From the NCBI GenBank assembly GCA_028564705.1, contig JAPXFQ010002688.1, positions 434,001 to 498,000 on the forward strand: a DNA stretch of 64,000 nt, in the 5' to 3' direction. Under the pieces are notes generated by a model that saw nothing but the letters and a program-made list of their open reading frames with translations, made no database searches and was not told the DNA's origin. Origin of the DNA: Apricaphanius iberus (Eukaryota; Chordata; Actinopteri; Cyprinodontiformes; Aphaniidae). Below are positions 44,665 to 55,721 of the stretch, piece by piece. A program made the translations under genes and the position numbers. The stretch's first letter is position 1. The number at the start of each line of letters is the position of its first letter.

Positions 44665-46475
44665 TACATCTTGTACATATTCATATCATACATAATTTAA
44701 AACCTGAGATTCTTTTAGAGGTGGGGTTGCCAAGCTTGATTCAGGAGTTTTCCTGAATCAGTGATCAGAACATTTGTTTTGGTACTTCCAACTGAGCCGG
44801 GGTTTAGCCTCTGTCATGATCCTAAGGAACCCTGCCGGGGCCAGGTTCAGAAATAATTTTGAGGGGTAACAATCTGTACCTTTGGTTTATCAAACTATGG
44901 CCGGGGATTAAAAATCTGCCCTAGGTATAATAAACATTGCACACGGATTTGTGTTGATTTTGCTGGACTTTTCCCAGTGCTTTAAACTGAATAAAGAGCA
45001 TTATTCCTGTAACTTTTATATAAGACTTAGCTATACTTAAACTTACTGGTGACCGGGTTTGTTTGAACTCAGTTTGAGAGTCCATGCACAACGAATGCAA
45101 TATTTACTTTATCTGGCTTTGAGACAAACTAATAGCAAAGTGTGTCGTATGGCTGGAAAATGGACTTGAAAAGGGCCAAAATTTGCAAAGTGTATGCCTT
45201 GCTTCCCCCATGGGATACAGGGACAGACCTTCCCTATCTGTGCATAGATCCATGGAGCAGGTGGTGCAGTATATTTAGAACACCTTGCATTAAAGAATGA
45301 ATGAATCCATTACCTATTAATACTGTACTCCCTTTTGAATTTGAGTCTTTTTTCAACATAACATCAACCTCTGCAAATAATGCTAAAACATTCGCACATA
45401 AAGAAATAATATAAGACAGTGGAATTTCAGTCAGATCAGATACTGACTGTATTAAAATTGCACTGGCAGCATTCCTCACTGGACACAGTTCAGGTGTGTC
45501 ACTGGGCGTATTGACATAGAACCAGGCAACCCAATGATGTTTTTATTTTTGTAACTACAACCTAGATATATTAGATGTCACTATTATGCTCATGTTCCAT
45601 ATTCAAGCCTTAACATAACTGACTCTGAAAATATTACCATACATGTTTTTCATGTGTACATACTGAAAATATGCATGTATCTTTAAAAATATCAGAATCT
45701 GTTAAACATTTGCAATCTTTTCTTTTGACCTGGTTAAGATATTTTGATCATTTGCTAAATTGTAAACTGGTACAATATATTTAAAAAAAAAAAACTTTAC
45801 TATACTCCTTTTAACATTTTTCACATTTGGGAGCTCTTTCATGTGTAAATTAAGGAAGAAATGTGCTCAGCTTTTTTGTTAATGAAGAGTGCATATTATC
45901 AAGTTGTCTTTTGTTGCTTTAATGTTGTTTTGGTGCGTCCCAGCGGCCTGTTGATTTGAGTCGAGCACTAAGTGGCTGTTAATGGCATAAACATGACTGT
46001 GTTTTTAAAATAGCAGACTGCCCATTAGACTGGTATTAACAAGGTAATGGACTGTTACTAAACTGCTGAATGACATTGTCGCTACCGCCCCAGCTGAGCC
46101 AACCCATGCAATACACACTCATGCACCAAATTCAGTCAATGATTAATAAATTATAATAAAAAAAATCGAGCAAAGCCACAGAAACAACAGATTTTAAACT
46201 CAGTGCAGCTGTGAAAAATGAAAAAAAAAATTTTAGGTAGGAGCTTCTAGACGAGGAAAAAGAAAAACTGACTCAAAGACATAGCTAGGAGGCATGAGTG
46301 TGGTTATTAAAGCTGGGATGCTCTATGGTTTTTTACTTCAGCCCAGCTGCATTGTGTGTCTCAGAAATTATTGATAGGTGTGAAGAGACAAAGTAATAAA
46401 AAACTACACATCAGTTGTGTCTGTACATTGGACTCCCTGTCTGCCCCATCTGTCAAATTAGTTTTACTTACAACT
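44665..46475. other. Unassigned; possible conserved block 45920-46110
   Basis: The segment 44750-44950 repeats GCCGGGG in several places but shows no defined ends. The 45920-46110 block (CCCAGCGGCCTGTTGATTTG, then GCAGACTGCCCATTAGACTG) has balanced composition and could be conserved non-coding DNA. No gene is supported. Confidence 0.3.
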
Positions 46476-46477
46476 TT

Positions 46478-46560
46478 TTTCTGCAATCTAACAGATATTT
46501 AGAAACAGGCAAATCATCTCTTTTTATCAGAGACAGAGGGATGTGGTCATGTATTTTGTG
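46478..46560 (+). repeat. Short duplicated unit 1, copy A
   Basis: CATGTATTTTGTG preceded by ATCTCTTTTTATCAGAGACA and CTGCAATCTAACAGAT match, in order and orientation, the sequence at 48876-48955. About 80 bases are shared with a small indel. The sequences on either side differ. Confidence 0.6.
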
Positions 46561-46564
46561 TCAG

Positions 46565-48460
46565 TTTGTGCACATGTTGTCTTTATTTGTTTATTTGCAT
46601 TCTTCAAACAAACGTTCACGTATGTGCTCCAAAGCACACATGCGCACAAACGCGCTCTTACAGTGTGGTGTGGCGATAGGCCAACACAGCAGGGGGTATA
46701 TCCCAGGGAAATCATTTCTCTCACTCCTTTCTTCCTATTTGTAACTTGTCCTTTCAAGCGAGACGGCCCTTAAAGTTCAGTGGTGCATTCTTCAAAAAAG
46801 GCTATTACTGGCTGCCTCTGATTCTGTATCATGCTGCGCACAGACCAGCCATGCCTCCTTTTTATGTGCCTCTCCTCCAGTCATCATTTTCTGAAGCCAC
46901 GAGAGGAATCTGGGTTTCTGAAAGGCCTGTGACCAAGCCTTGAAACCCTAAGCAATCTACGCCTCTGACTTTGCTCCAGATGTCCACATCCCATCCCTAA
47001 AAGGGGCCTATTGCTTTTGATACTTGACAGAGCTCCTGCTTTGTCTCTATGTTTGTGGATCTCTGTTATGTCCTTTATGCTGACTGTCTATCACAGTAAT
47101 TCTTAAGACTTAGAGGGGTTTTAGAGAACAGCATGAGACTTAAGGAGATATGGGTGGCATCTACAGTGCAAGAAGAAAAATTATGATGCTGTTATTGGCT
47201 CTGTGGAGAAGGAATACAGATGCCCATGCACACAACAGGCTATAATCATAGAAACAAGAGTCTCTTAGAGGCCTCTTGGTTAGCAAAGTGGCCACAATGC
47301 CAATTCAGGGCTGGTTTTGACAGTTGTTACCTAAGAGTCAATTTGATTTTCTATGATTGGAAAGCCTCTATAGTGTGGGCAGTGTGGTTTCAGGCAGGAT
47401 TTACAATCAAATGCTGGTGATATTAAAGTATGGTGGTCCTTTTACCCTTTTACTCTTTTCTGCTTTTTCATTTTCAGTCTTTTCATGCCAGACTCTTTGA
47501 CACAAAAACGATCCATTGGCAACAAGCCCTTTTGTACCAACCGTCCAGTGGTCATTGCTTCATAACCCTGGGAAACATGGGCAGTTGCCCAGGGTTGCAG
47601 TAGAAGAGGGGTGCATCTGTAACCAGCTGAGTCAGGTAAGATTGGCTCGTCCAATCGTTGTCGTATTCTTAACTCTGCGCTGTTTGCAACTGGATGAGAA
47701 GACGGGTGGTGTGGCTTGTTTTGCTGTTTATTTTCTGATTGAAATGGAATATGTATTTGTCAGTATCTTTGTTTCAATTCAGGATGCTTGTTCACAGCAA
47801 ACTAAAACAAAGACACCTTTGGAGTGGAAGTTATTTAGCTAACCCAGAAGCACATTTTACTAATATGATCAATAAATTGGTAGAAATTACACAATTAGCC
47901 AATCATTACACTTCATGGTTACAATTAATTTAAACTGACTTTATAAAATATAAACCTAGATCTAATAAAAACCAAATGTTCAGTGTCCTGCACTACACAA
48001 TCTTACCTTACTGGCTTTGAAAGGGGGCGTTCCACCCAATCAAAGCCTAGTTTATAGTTGTCTGTCAGCAAGTTTGCACGCACATGCACACGCCACACGC
48101 ATTGACTGAGATATTTTCCTTTTATACTTCTCCGTTGGTGTGTCAGTGTTGCAAAGCAGTTCCCCACCAGAAAAGACGGAGATGCCTTGTCTTGCAGGTC
48201 TGCCGACCCTTGGACTCATATCTGTGGTTGATCATAGCGTATTTACTTCAAATTTTAAACACATTTCCACTGCTTGGTGCGGTATTCATGCTAGAGCTGC
48301 ATGTGCAAACATGCATCAGGTCCTTCCTACCTTTGGGTGTTGTGTACCTGCTATGGCAAGTAGTAATTTAAAGACCTTTTATAGAATATATTTACTGTCA
48401 ACAGTAAAGTAGTGTACAATATATCCACAAATAAATATAGGCGCTTATGGAATAAGCATA
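46565..48460. other. Unassigned; possible MITE scrap near 48030
   Basis: The text AAGCCTAGTTTATAGTTGTC near 48045 and TTTTATACTTCTCCGTTGGT near 48120 resembles a teleost Harbinger-type MITE family, but no ends or duplication can be shown. The rest is unassigned. Confidence 0.3.
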
Positions 48461-48468
48461 ATAATTAA

Positions 48469-48855
48469 AGGCAGGATATACGATTTCATTTTAAAACACT
48501 TTTTTTAAACGCAAAGCTGATGTGGAAATAGCAACGACAAAGAAGAAAGCCGACGAAGAGTGTGCCAAAAGCCGAATCTGCATCTGAGCTGCTGCATTTA
48601 TACGATGGACTTAATTCAAGAAAGCTAAGGGCTTGCTAACCGATGCGTTGGTTGCTGATTTTCTTGAAATGGTTGAAATGGCTTGTGTCCTGCGAGTTGT
48701 TGACCGCTGCAAAAACCCAACGAGACCACGCTAGCTGCTCGTGCCTGTGTTATTGAAGTGTGGCTTAGGAGGAGAGCATGCAGCAAGGGGGTGGGACTTT
48801 TTATTTTGCAATAACGCCCTGTTGAGGAGCGCTCCCACAATTGTATACCCTGCCT
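48469..48855. mobile_element. TTAA-flanked MITE, family B
   Basis: The left end AGGCAGGATATACGATT and the right end read inwards AGGCAGGGTATACAATT are inverted repeats. Each is flanked by TTAA (48465-48468 and 48856-48859). The 387-bp interior is non-coding. TTAA duplications fit a piggyBac-type mechanism. Confidence 0.7.
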
Positions 48856-48875
48856 TTAACTGAACTACCTGAATG

Positions 48876-48955
48876 TTTCTGCCATCTAACAGATAATCAA
48901 AAAAATGCTTGTCTCTTTTTATCAGACACAGAGGGTTGTGGTCATGTATTTTGTG
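48876..48955 (+). repeat. Short duplicated unit 1, copy B
   Basis: This is the partner of 46478-46560 (CTGCCATCTAACAGAT, then GTCTCTTTTTATCAGACACA and GTCATGTATTTTGTG). It starts about 15 bases after the TTAA that ends the family B MITE. Confidence 0.6.
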
Positions 48956-49072
48956 AACTACCAAATGAAATATTCTTCCATGCTGTGGTTATATACTTTG
49001 GTATGAAATTATTTGTTTACATGTATGTGTCTGAAGGATGTAAAAGAAAAAAAAAGCGAAACTATAGCTGAT

Positions 49073-49216
49073 AAACAGTGGTTTGCAACAAAGAGATAAA
49101 TTGACCATAATAAATAAATAACTAATGTTTCTTAGCAAATTTCAGCCATTTAATGGAGATGTATTATCCTCACAAAGGCGCTTTGACTTCTTATGTTCCC
49201 CTACACCATTTTGTTT
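49073..49216 (+). repeat. Duplicated 144-bp unit 2, copy A
   Basis: From AAACAGTGGTTTGCAACAAA to CCCCTACACCATTTTGTTT the sequence repeats at 50273-50417 with only about ten differences. After this copy the sequence continues into unrelated DNA. Confidence 0.8.
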
Positions 49217-49219
49217 GTC

Positions 49220-49688
49220 TATGTTTAGTCTGACTGAATGCTACCTGTATTTAGATTTTTTTATATCTCATTTGCATTATTTTGTTTGGTGAAACTGGAA
49301 TCCATACCTTAATTATAAGTAGGGATTTTTTGCTCTCATCCAATTCAGAAGTTGATGAGGAAAATACAGAAAGGCTCTCTATATCCCTATATGGCTTCAC
49401 AATTTTCTATGGATGACCACCTCAATTTGTTTCGGAGGTAATTGTCATTGTCTTAAATACATTACAATACATTGGATACATTTATTGATGTTGTAAATAG
49501 ATCAGATGATTTAGTTTAGAAAGATAAGGTCATAAAGTGCAAAACAGTATTTATTCACAGGGGATTCAAGGAACTACCTTTTTAACAATGCTTATGTGAT
49601 GTTGTGCTTTTTAAATAATTTTTCCCTGTTTATTCTATAGCTCATTCTGGTTTCCACAGCAAAATCCATTCACACCTGATGAGTTGTA
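49220..49688. other. Unassigned stretch
   Basis: AT-rich sequence between a duplicated unit and a hAT-like MITE. No feature is recognised. Confidence 0.35.
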
Positions 49689-49689
49689 C

Positions 49690-49850
49690 TAGGGATGCAC
49701 CGATACTGACTCTGGCATTGGATATCGGGGCTGATACTATTCTAATATACTCGTCTCAGTATTGGTTAGTTAACTGATATCATAAACCGATACATAAAAT
49801 GTGGAAATTCTCAGTAATTTCCACAAAAAAGCAGTATTGTTGCAGCCCTA
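49690..49850. mobile_element. hAT-like MITE, TAGGGATGCACC ends
   Basis: The left end TAGGGATGCACCGATAC and the right end GTTGCAGCCCTA are imperfect inverted repeats, and the interior repeats GATAC/CCGATA motifs as in the 40202 element. The flanking 8-mers do not match well, so the duplication has decayed or the boundary is slightly off. Confidence 0.55.
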
Positions 49851-49854
49851 AATT

Positions 49855-50272
49855 GCGTAAATGATCCCCATGGAGTAATTTTCATATAGAAATACATCCC
49901 TAACTAAGGCTTAATTTTTTGTTCATTTATCCATTAAAATACCAAGATTTTGATGGTCAAACTCCACACCTAAGACTCTAAATGTTTGGTTAGACATAAG
50001 TGACCAATGTATCATGGAGTATATCTTTCTCACATATGTAAAAAAAAAAAATCACCAATGGCATGACTGTTTGTGTGCTTAACAATCATTTGAAATTAAA
50101 TCTAACTAAAGTTTTTTTTTTTTTTTTTCTGTAAACCTAACTCTAGACTAGAATTTTTTTAACAAATCAACACCTGGATATCCCATAACTTACTCTAGCT
50201 AGCAACTAATTATTTTTGGACCTAAGTCGACCGAGTTGTGCCAATCAAGAGTCAGCACACAACTTCAGTTAA
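49855..50272. other. Unassigned stretch with A and T runs
   Basis: Includes an A-run near 50040 and a T-run of about 18 near 50112. No gene or element is recognised. Confidence 0.35.
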
Positions 50273-50417
50273 TCAACAGTGGTTTGCAACAAAAAGGTAA
50301 ATTGACCATAATAAACAAAACAATAATGTTTCTTAGCAAATTTCAGCCATTTAATGGAGATTTATTATCCTCACAAAGGCGCTTTGACTTCTTATGTTCC
50401 CCTACACCATTTCGTTT
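50273..50417 (+). repeat. Duplicated 144-bp unit 2, copy B
   Basis: This near-identical copy of 49073-49216 lies 1.2 kb downstream in the same orientation. Its right edge coincides with the start of a fragment of the RTE LINE 5' end. Confidence 0.8.
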
Positions 50418-50490
50418 ACAACTTAGCTCCTAGGATCATTGGGGCGCTCAAACCTCTCCACCATGATAAGGTAGCAATACGGGAAGAGGA
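50418..50490 (-). mobile_element. Fragment of RTE LINE 5' end only
   Basis: GCTCCTAGGATCATTGG, then CTCAAACCTCTCCACCATGA and TAAGGTAGCAA match the first 70 bases or so of the RTE element at 55640-55707 (GCTCCCAGGATCATTGG, CTCAAACCCCTCCACCGCGA, TAAGGTGGCAG). The orientation is the same (minus). Only the 5' end is present, which is unusual because LINE copies normally lack that end. Confidence 0.75.
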
Positions 50491-50494
50491 GACA

Positions 50495-51235
50495 ACACAT
50501 TGACACATTTACATATATGACATTCCAACTATTATTAATCAGTGTTAAGGAAGAGTTTTACATATAAATATCCTAGTAAGTCCTAATAAAGATAACCCCA
50601 AGAACAAGTCACTGCTTTCATAAATGCTTCCAAGGTAGTTTTTAGACTGCAAATAAGGAGATTTAACCATTCTGATTGCACTGCTCACAGCTCATACAGT
50701 ATCATAATAATGTAAGAAGGTGCTACTTTTCTTAAACAGTTTGGTCGTCTTTGTATGTAATGTCCTTATCAGTCCACTTTTCAATAACCAGGTTTCATAA
50801 AACTTTAATATATAGTGATTATCCTAAGACATTCAGTGATTTTAGCTTGACGCTAACAGTAACACTTTAACAACTTTGGAGTCTTGTGTGGAACATCCGT
50901 TGTGATTCTGCGCTATATAGACTGAATAGAATTGAAGAGATATTCATCTCATCATAGTAGCGTTACTATAATTATGTGGTATCTGACAAGAAGTTTGTAT
51001 TAAAGTGATGTGAGTAATATTTTAAAAAACTACAGCATGTGTTACTGTAGAATTCATGATGTTTACCTTTGGTTTTTTTGATATAGTCTACAACACACAA
51101 TTGTTATTATTTTGTATAATGTTTTTTTTTTAATTTTTATAAAAAAGCCTCTTTTTTATAGCTTTTAAGTTGCACAGTATTGTTGAAGAGAAAACTTTTC
51201 TGACATCTTGGAAATATAGCATTTTCCATTAGTTT
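50495..51235. other. Unassigned, with a short L2 tail
   Basis: At about 50885-50940 the text GTTGTGATTCTGCGCTATAT and AGACTGAATAGAATTGAA is a short plus-strand L2-type 3' tail. The remainder is unassigned. Confidence 0.4.
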
Positions 51236-51249
51236 GTAATATCTCTATC

Positions 51250-51503
51250 AAACTACAAAAATGGCTGACCGGGGGGAAGTGGAATGTTCTGAGAGGGTCG
51301 GAGTGTGCAGTGCCCCCGACTGGATTTAAAGAGACTGCATCAAAACGACTTATCTAAACTCCAGAACAGAGGTGAAAGAGGACCCTGTAGAGCTACAATA
51401 ATGAGGAATTGAAACATAAGAATTGCAGTTCCACTCTATATAGACCACAGCTGAATGGTTTAGATGTACAAAGGAATCATTTTAAAGCATGATATGTCCA
51501 CTT
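51250..51503. mobile_element. Possible TTAA-flanked MITE remnant
   Basis: A GC-richer block (CTGACCGGGGGGAAGTGG, then CAGTGCCCCCGACTGG) ends with GCATGATATGTCCACT directly before TTAA (51504-51507). Such endings occur in teleost MITEs, but the left terminal repeat is not found. Confidence 0.35.
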
Positions 51504-51829
51504 TAACTCTATCTCATTGGTAATCTAATATCTTATATCAGTGCAATTTGCACAGCTGGTCAATACAAAAAAATGTAACCTCTGAATGTGCTCCCCAAAG
51601 AATATAAACCCTTACCTCATGAGATTTCCAAATCCAGCATATTTCATGACAGTTTGAAATTCCAAAAGCATACAACATAGCTGCTTAACTGTGATCCACT
51701 AAAACCTTCCTGTAGTCTGCGGAAGTTTCTCTTTCTCTTTCACATCTGCAGTAACTGAAAGCAGAGTTGACTTGACATACCCTAGAAGATAGTTTAGAGG
51801 TGCCTTTGAGTAATGTTTTCACATCTCAA

Positions 51830-52013
51830 ATGTTGTGGTTTTCATGCTTTACTGCTGCTTTTACGTTGTCCTCTAGTCATATCTGCTTATGTGTCAAATG
51901 TGCTGCGTTTTCTGCTTAATTGCTGTTGTTAATTTCATGTAAAGTACCTGCAATTAACCTGTTGCTGAAAATGTGCTATACAAATAAAATTACCTTGCCT
52001 TGCCTTGCTTAGT
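51830..52013 (+). mobile_element. L2-type LINE 3' end, TTGCCT tail family
   Basis: The end CTGAAAATGTGCTATACAAA followed by TAAAATTACCTTGCCTTGCC is the sense version of the tail found inverted at 12495 and 61098. The 5' limit is uncertain. Only non-coding sequence is present. Confidence 0.65.
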
Positions 52014-52371
52014 TTTTAAATGGTTTCAAACATCACAGTGTTTCCTTTGTTCGTATTCTTAAACACCTCATTGATACTGAAAACTACCAGCTTATAGTGT
52101 AGTTCTCCTCCCTCTGTAACACAACCCACACCAAAGAGAGATGTCAGCTTAACTAGAATGACAATTTCACTAACTGGAAAAAAACAGGATTTTTGAGCTT
52201 CTGATTAGTTGTTCATGTTTACCACTTAAGAAAAGATTTTCTCTGTGCATCCGTAAAATTCCTAGTTTACACATTTGCATAACTCCACCTCTTTTCCATT
52301 GACTTGAGATGACCGCGTGTCCCCAGCTACCCTGCAAAGGTTCATCCATCCATCCATCCATCTTCCTCCGC

Positions 52372-55300
52372 TTATCCGGGGTCGGGTCGCGGGGGCAGTA
52401 GCCTAAGCAAGGAGACCCAGACTTGCCTCTCCCCGGCCACTTGGGCCAGCTCCTCGGGAGGAATCCCGAGGCGTTCCCAGGCCAGCTGGGAGACATAATC
52501 TCTCCAACGGGTCCTGGGTCTTCCCCTGGGTCTCCTCCCGGTGGGACATGCCCGGAACACCTCACCAGGGAGGCGTCCAGGAGGCATCCTGACTAGATGC
52601 CCGAGCCACCTCAACTGGCTCCTCTCGATGTGGAGGAGCAGCGGCTCTACTCTGAGCTCCCTCCGGATGACCGAGCTTCTCACCCTATCTCTAAGGGAGA
52701 GCCCAGCCACCCTACGGAGGAAACTCATTTCAGCCGCCTGTATCCGTGATCTCGTTCTTTCGGTCACCACCCAGCGTTCGTGACCATAGATGAGGGTAGG
52801 AACGTAGATCGACCGGTAAATCGAGAGCTTCGCCTTTCGACTCAGCTCTCTCTTCACCACGACAGACCGGTACAGCGCCCGCATGACTGCAGACGCCCTA
52901 CCAATCCGTCCATCGATCTCCCGCTCCATTTTTCCCTCATTCGTGAACAAGACCCCCAGATACCTAAACTCCTCCACTTGAGGAAGGACCTCATCCCCAA
53001 CCCGAAGAGAGCACCCTACCCTTTTCCGACTCAAGACCATGGTCTCGGATTTGGAGGTGCTGATCCTCATCCCAGCCGCTTCACACTCGGCTGCGAACCG
53101 CTCCAACGAGAGCTGTAGATCACGTTCAGACGAAGCCAACAAGACCACATCATCTGCGAAAAGCAGAGACCCGATCCTGAGGTCACCAAAACGGATCCCC
53201 TCAACACCTTGGCTGCACCTAGAAATCCTGTCCATAAACGTTATGAACAGGATCGGTGATAAAGGGCAACCTTGGCGGAGTCCAACTCTCACTGGAAACG
53301 AGTCCGACTTACTGCCGGCAATGCGAACCAGACTCTGACACCGGTCATATAGGGACCTAACAGCCCGTATCAGAGGGCCTGGTACCCCATACTCCCGGAG
53401 TACCCCCCACAGGACACCCCGAGGGACACGGTCGAACGCCTTCTCCAAGTCCACAAAGCACATGTAGACTGGTTGGGCGAACTCCCACGCACCCTCCAGG
53501 ACCCTGCCGAGGGTGTAGAGCTGGTCCAGTGTTCCACGGCCAGGACGAAAACCGCATTGTTCCTCCTGGATCCGAGGTTCGACTATCCGTCGTACCCTCC
53601 TCTCCAGAACCCCTGAATAGACCTTACCAGGGAGGCTCAGAAGTGTGATCCCCCTGTAGTTGGAACACACTCTGTGGTCCCCCTTTTTAAAGAGGGGGAC
53701 CACCACCCCGGTCTGCCAATCCAAGGGAACTGCCCCCGATGTCCACGCAATATTGCAGAGCCGCGTCAACCAACACAGCCCTACAACATCCAGAGCCTTG
53801 AGGAACTCCGGCCGAATCTCATCCACCCCCGGAGCCTTACCACCGAGGAGCTTTTTAACAACCTCGGCGACTTCAGCCCCAGAGATTGGAGAGTCCGTCC
53901 CAGAGTCCCCAGACTCTGCTTCCAAACAGGAAGGCGTGTCGGTGGGATTGAGGAGGTCTTCGAAGTATTCCATCCACCGACCCAAAACGTCCCGCGTTGA
54001 GGTCAGCAGCACACCGCCCCCACTGTAAACAGTGTTGGCGGCAGACCGCTTCCCCCCCCTGAGACGCCGGATGGTGGACCAGAATCGCTTCGAAGCCATA
54101 CGGAAGTCGTTCTCCATGGTCTCTCCAAACTCCTCCCACGCCCGAGTTTTTGCCTCAGCGACCATCCGAGCCGCACTCCGCTTGGCCTGCCGGTACCTAT
54201 CAGCTGCTTCCGGAGTCCCACAGGCCAAGAAGGCCCGATAGGACTCCTTCTTCAGCTTGACAGCATCCCTCACCGCCGGTGTCCACCAGCGGGTTCGAGG
54301 GTTGCCGCCACGACAGGCACCAACTACCTTGCGGCCACAACTACGGTCAGCCGCTTCGACAATGGAGGCACGGAACATGGCCCATTCGGACTCAATGTCC
54401 CCCGCCTCCCCCGGGACGTGTTTGAAGTCCTGTCGGAGGTGAGAGTTGAAACCCCTTCTGACAGGAGACTCCGCCAGACGTTCCCAGCAGACCCTCACAA
54501 CACGTTTGGGCCTACCAGGTCTGTCCGGCGTCTTCCCCCACCACCGGAGCCAACTCACCACCAGGTAGTGGTCGGTGGATAGCTCCGCCCCTCTCTTCAC
54601 CCGAGTGTCCAAAACATGCGGCCGCAGGTCAGATGAAACGACAACCAGGTCGATCATCGAGCCGCGGCCTAGGGTGTCCTGGTGCCAAGTGCACACATGA
54701 ACACCCTTATGCTTGAACATGGTGTTCGTTATGGACAATCCATGACGAGCACAGAAGTCCAACAACAAAACACCGCTCGGGTTCAGATCGGGGGGGCCAT
54801 ACCGCCCAACCACGCCTCTCCAGGTCTCACTGTCATTGCCAACGTGAGCGTTGAAGTCTCCCAGGAGAATGAGGGAGTCTCCAGAAGGAGCACTCTCCAG
54901 CACCCCCTCCAAGGACTCCAAGAAGGGTGGGTAGTCTGATCTACTGTTCGGTGCATAAGCACAAACAATAGTCAGCACCCGTCCCCCCACCCGTAGGCGG
55001 AGGGAGGCTACCCTCTCACTCACCGGGGTAAACCCCAACGTACAGGCGCCGAGATGGGGGGCAACAAGTATGCCCACCCCAGCTCGGCGCCTCTCACCGG
55101 GAGCAACTCCAGAGTGGAAGAGAGTCCAACCCCTCTCGAGGAGACGGGTTCCAGAGCCAGAGCCATGCGTCGAGGCAAGGCCGACGATGTCCAGTCGGAA
55201 CCTCTCAGCCTCGCACACCAGCTCCGGCTCCTTCCCCACCAGAGAGGTGACGTTCCACGTCCCAAGAGCCAGCTTCTGCAGCCGAGGATCGGACCGCCAA

Positions 55301-55587
55301 GGTCCCCGCCTTCGGCCACCGCCCGTCTTGCACGGCACCCGACCCCTATGGCCCCTCCCACAGGTGGTGAGCTCATGGGAAGGGGGGCCCATGTTTCCTC
55401 TTCGGGCTAAGCCCGGCCGGGCCCCATGGAAAAAGGCCCGGCCACCAGGCGCTCGCCAACGTGCCCCACCTCCAGGCCTGGCTCCAGAGTGGGGCCCCGG
55501 TGACCCGCGTCCGGGCGAGGGAACACTAGATCCATTTATTTGATTCATCATAGGGGTCGTCGGGCTGCGCTTTGTCTGATCCCTCAC
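52372..55587 (-). CDS. RTE LINE polyprotein: endonuclease and reverse transcriptase
   Basis: This single 1071-residue protein drives target-primed reverse transcription of the element's own RNA. Residues 1-105 are basic, Gly/Pro/Arg-rich and of unknown fold. Residues 107-345 form an APE-type endonuclease: TWNVTSL (110-116), YAPN (211-214), GDFNAHVG (243-250), [10 protein letters not shown] (311-320) and STDH (337-340). Its usual catalytic Glu (ETH motif) is Ser139 here (STH). Residues 580-885 form the [10 protein letters not shown] (583-590), NYRGITLLS (643-651), [11 protein letters not shown] (679-689), FVDLEKAFD (711-719, Asp713), [12 protein letters not shown] (770-781), FADD (810-813) and YLGVLF (876-881). 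The C-terminal region contains [16 protein letters not shown] text (992-1002). The stop TAA lies inside the conserved 3' tail. The start chosen is the first ATG of the open frame; ATGs at residues 13-14 are alternatives. No frameshift or stop is seen. Confidence 0.9.
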   Translation of the reverse strand: MRDQTKRSPTTPMMNQINGSSVPSPGRGSPGPHSGARPGGGARWRAPGGRAFFHGARPGLARRGNMGPPSHELTTCGRGHRGRVPCKTGGGRRRGPWRSDPRLQKLALGTWNVTSLVGKEPELVCEAERFRLDIVGLASTHGSGSGTRLLERGWTLFHSGVAPGERRRAGVGILVAPHLGACTLGFTPVSERVASLRLRVGGRVLTIVCAYAPNSRSDYPPFLESLEGVLESAPSGDSLILLGDFNAHVGNDSETWRGVVGRYGPPDLNPSGVLLLDFCARHGLSITNTMFKHKGVHVCTWHQDTLGRGSMIDLVVVSSDLRPHVLDTRVKRGAELSTDHYLVVSWLRWWGKTPDRPGRPKRVVRVCWERLAESPVRRGFNSHLRQDFKHVPGEAGDIESEWAMFRASIVEAADRSCGRKVVGACRGGNPRTRWWTPAVRDAVKLKKESYRAFLACGTPEAADRYRQAKRSAARMVAEAKTRAWEEFGETMENDFRMASKRFWSTIRRLRGGKRSAANTVYSGGGVLLTSTRDVLGRWMEYFEDLLNPTDTPSCLEAESGDSGTDSPISGAEVAEVVKKLLGGKAPGVDEIRPEFLKALDVVGLCWLTRLCNIAWTSGAVPLDWQTGVVVPLFKKGDHRVCSNYRGITLLSLPGKVYSGVLERRVRRIVEPRIQEEQCGFRPGRGTLDQLYTLGRVLEGAWEFAQPVYMCFVDLEKAFDRVPRGVLWGVLREYGVPGPLIRAVRSLYDRCQSLVRIAGSKSDSFPVRVGLRQGCPLSPILFITFMDRISRCSQGVEGIRFGDLRIGSLLFADDVVLLASSERDLQLSLERFAAECEAAGMRISTSKSETMVLSRKRVGCSLRVGDEVLPQVEEFRYLGVLFTNEGKMEREIDGRIGRASAVMRALYRSVVVKRELSRKAKLSIYRSIYVPTLIYGHERWVVTERTRSRIQAAEMSFLRRVAGLSLRDRVRSSVIRRELRVEPLLLHIERSQLRWLGHLVRMPPGRLPGEVFRACPTGRRPRGRPRTRWRDYVSQLAWERLGIPPEELAQVAGERQVWVSLLRLLPPRPDPG

Positions 55588-55707
55588 CTAGGACCAGTTT
55601 GCCATGGGTGACCCTACCAGGGGCATAAAGCCCCAGACAACATAGCTCCCAGGATCATTGGGACACTCAAACCCCTCCACCGCGATAAGGTGGCAGCCAG
55701 GGAGGGG
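55588..55707 (-). promoter_or_regulatory. RTE 5' leader with stacked hairpins
   Basis: Read on the minus strand, the first bases form a stem: CCACC pairs with GGTGG around loop TTATCGC, and CCCCT upstream pairs with AGGGG just after it. Further hairpins follow (CCCA/TGGG, then GGGGC-TTTAT-GCCCC). LINE 5' leaders of this kind can carry the internal promoter, and in some families a self-cleaving ribozyme; neither is shown here. Confidence 0.5.
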
Positions 55708-55721
55708 CCTGCAAAGGTTAA

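Larger units (their letters stand above)
52343..55707 (-). mobile_element. Full-length RTE-clade LINE with 12-bp TSD
   Basis: The element is about 3.37 kb and GC-rich against AT-rich surroundings. It has a structured 5' leader (55588-55707), one ORF of 1071 codons, a 3' UTR of roughly 30 bases and a tail of five CATC units on the plus strand (GATG on the coding strand, 52343-52362). Identical 12-bp copies of CCTGCAAAGGTT flank it (52331-52342 and 55708-55719). Single ORF, very short 3' UTR and microsatellite tail are typical of the RTE clade (Rex3/Expander-like elements of fish). The complete 5' end, open ORF and perfect duplication indicate a recent insertion. Confidence 0.92.

Noticed and set aside
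52541..55543. Many overlapping open frames of 60-157 codons on the plus strand and in other minus frames
   Set aside because: All overlap the 1071-codon RTE ORF in GC-rich DNA, where stops are rare in every frame. None shows a recognised domain.
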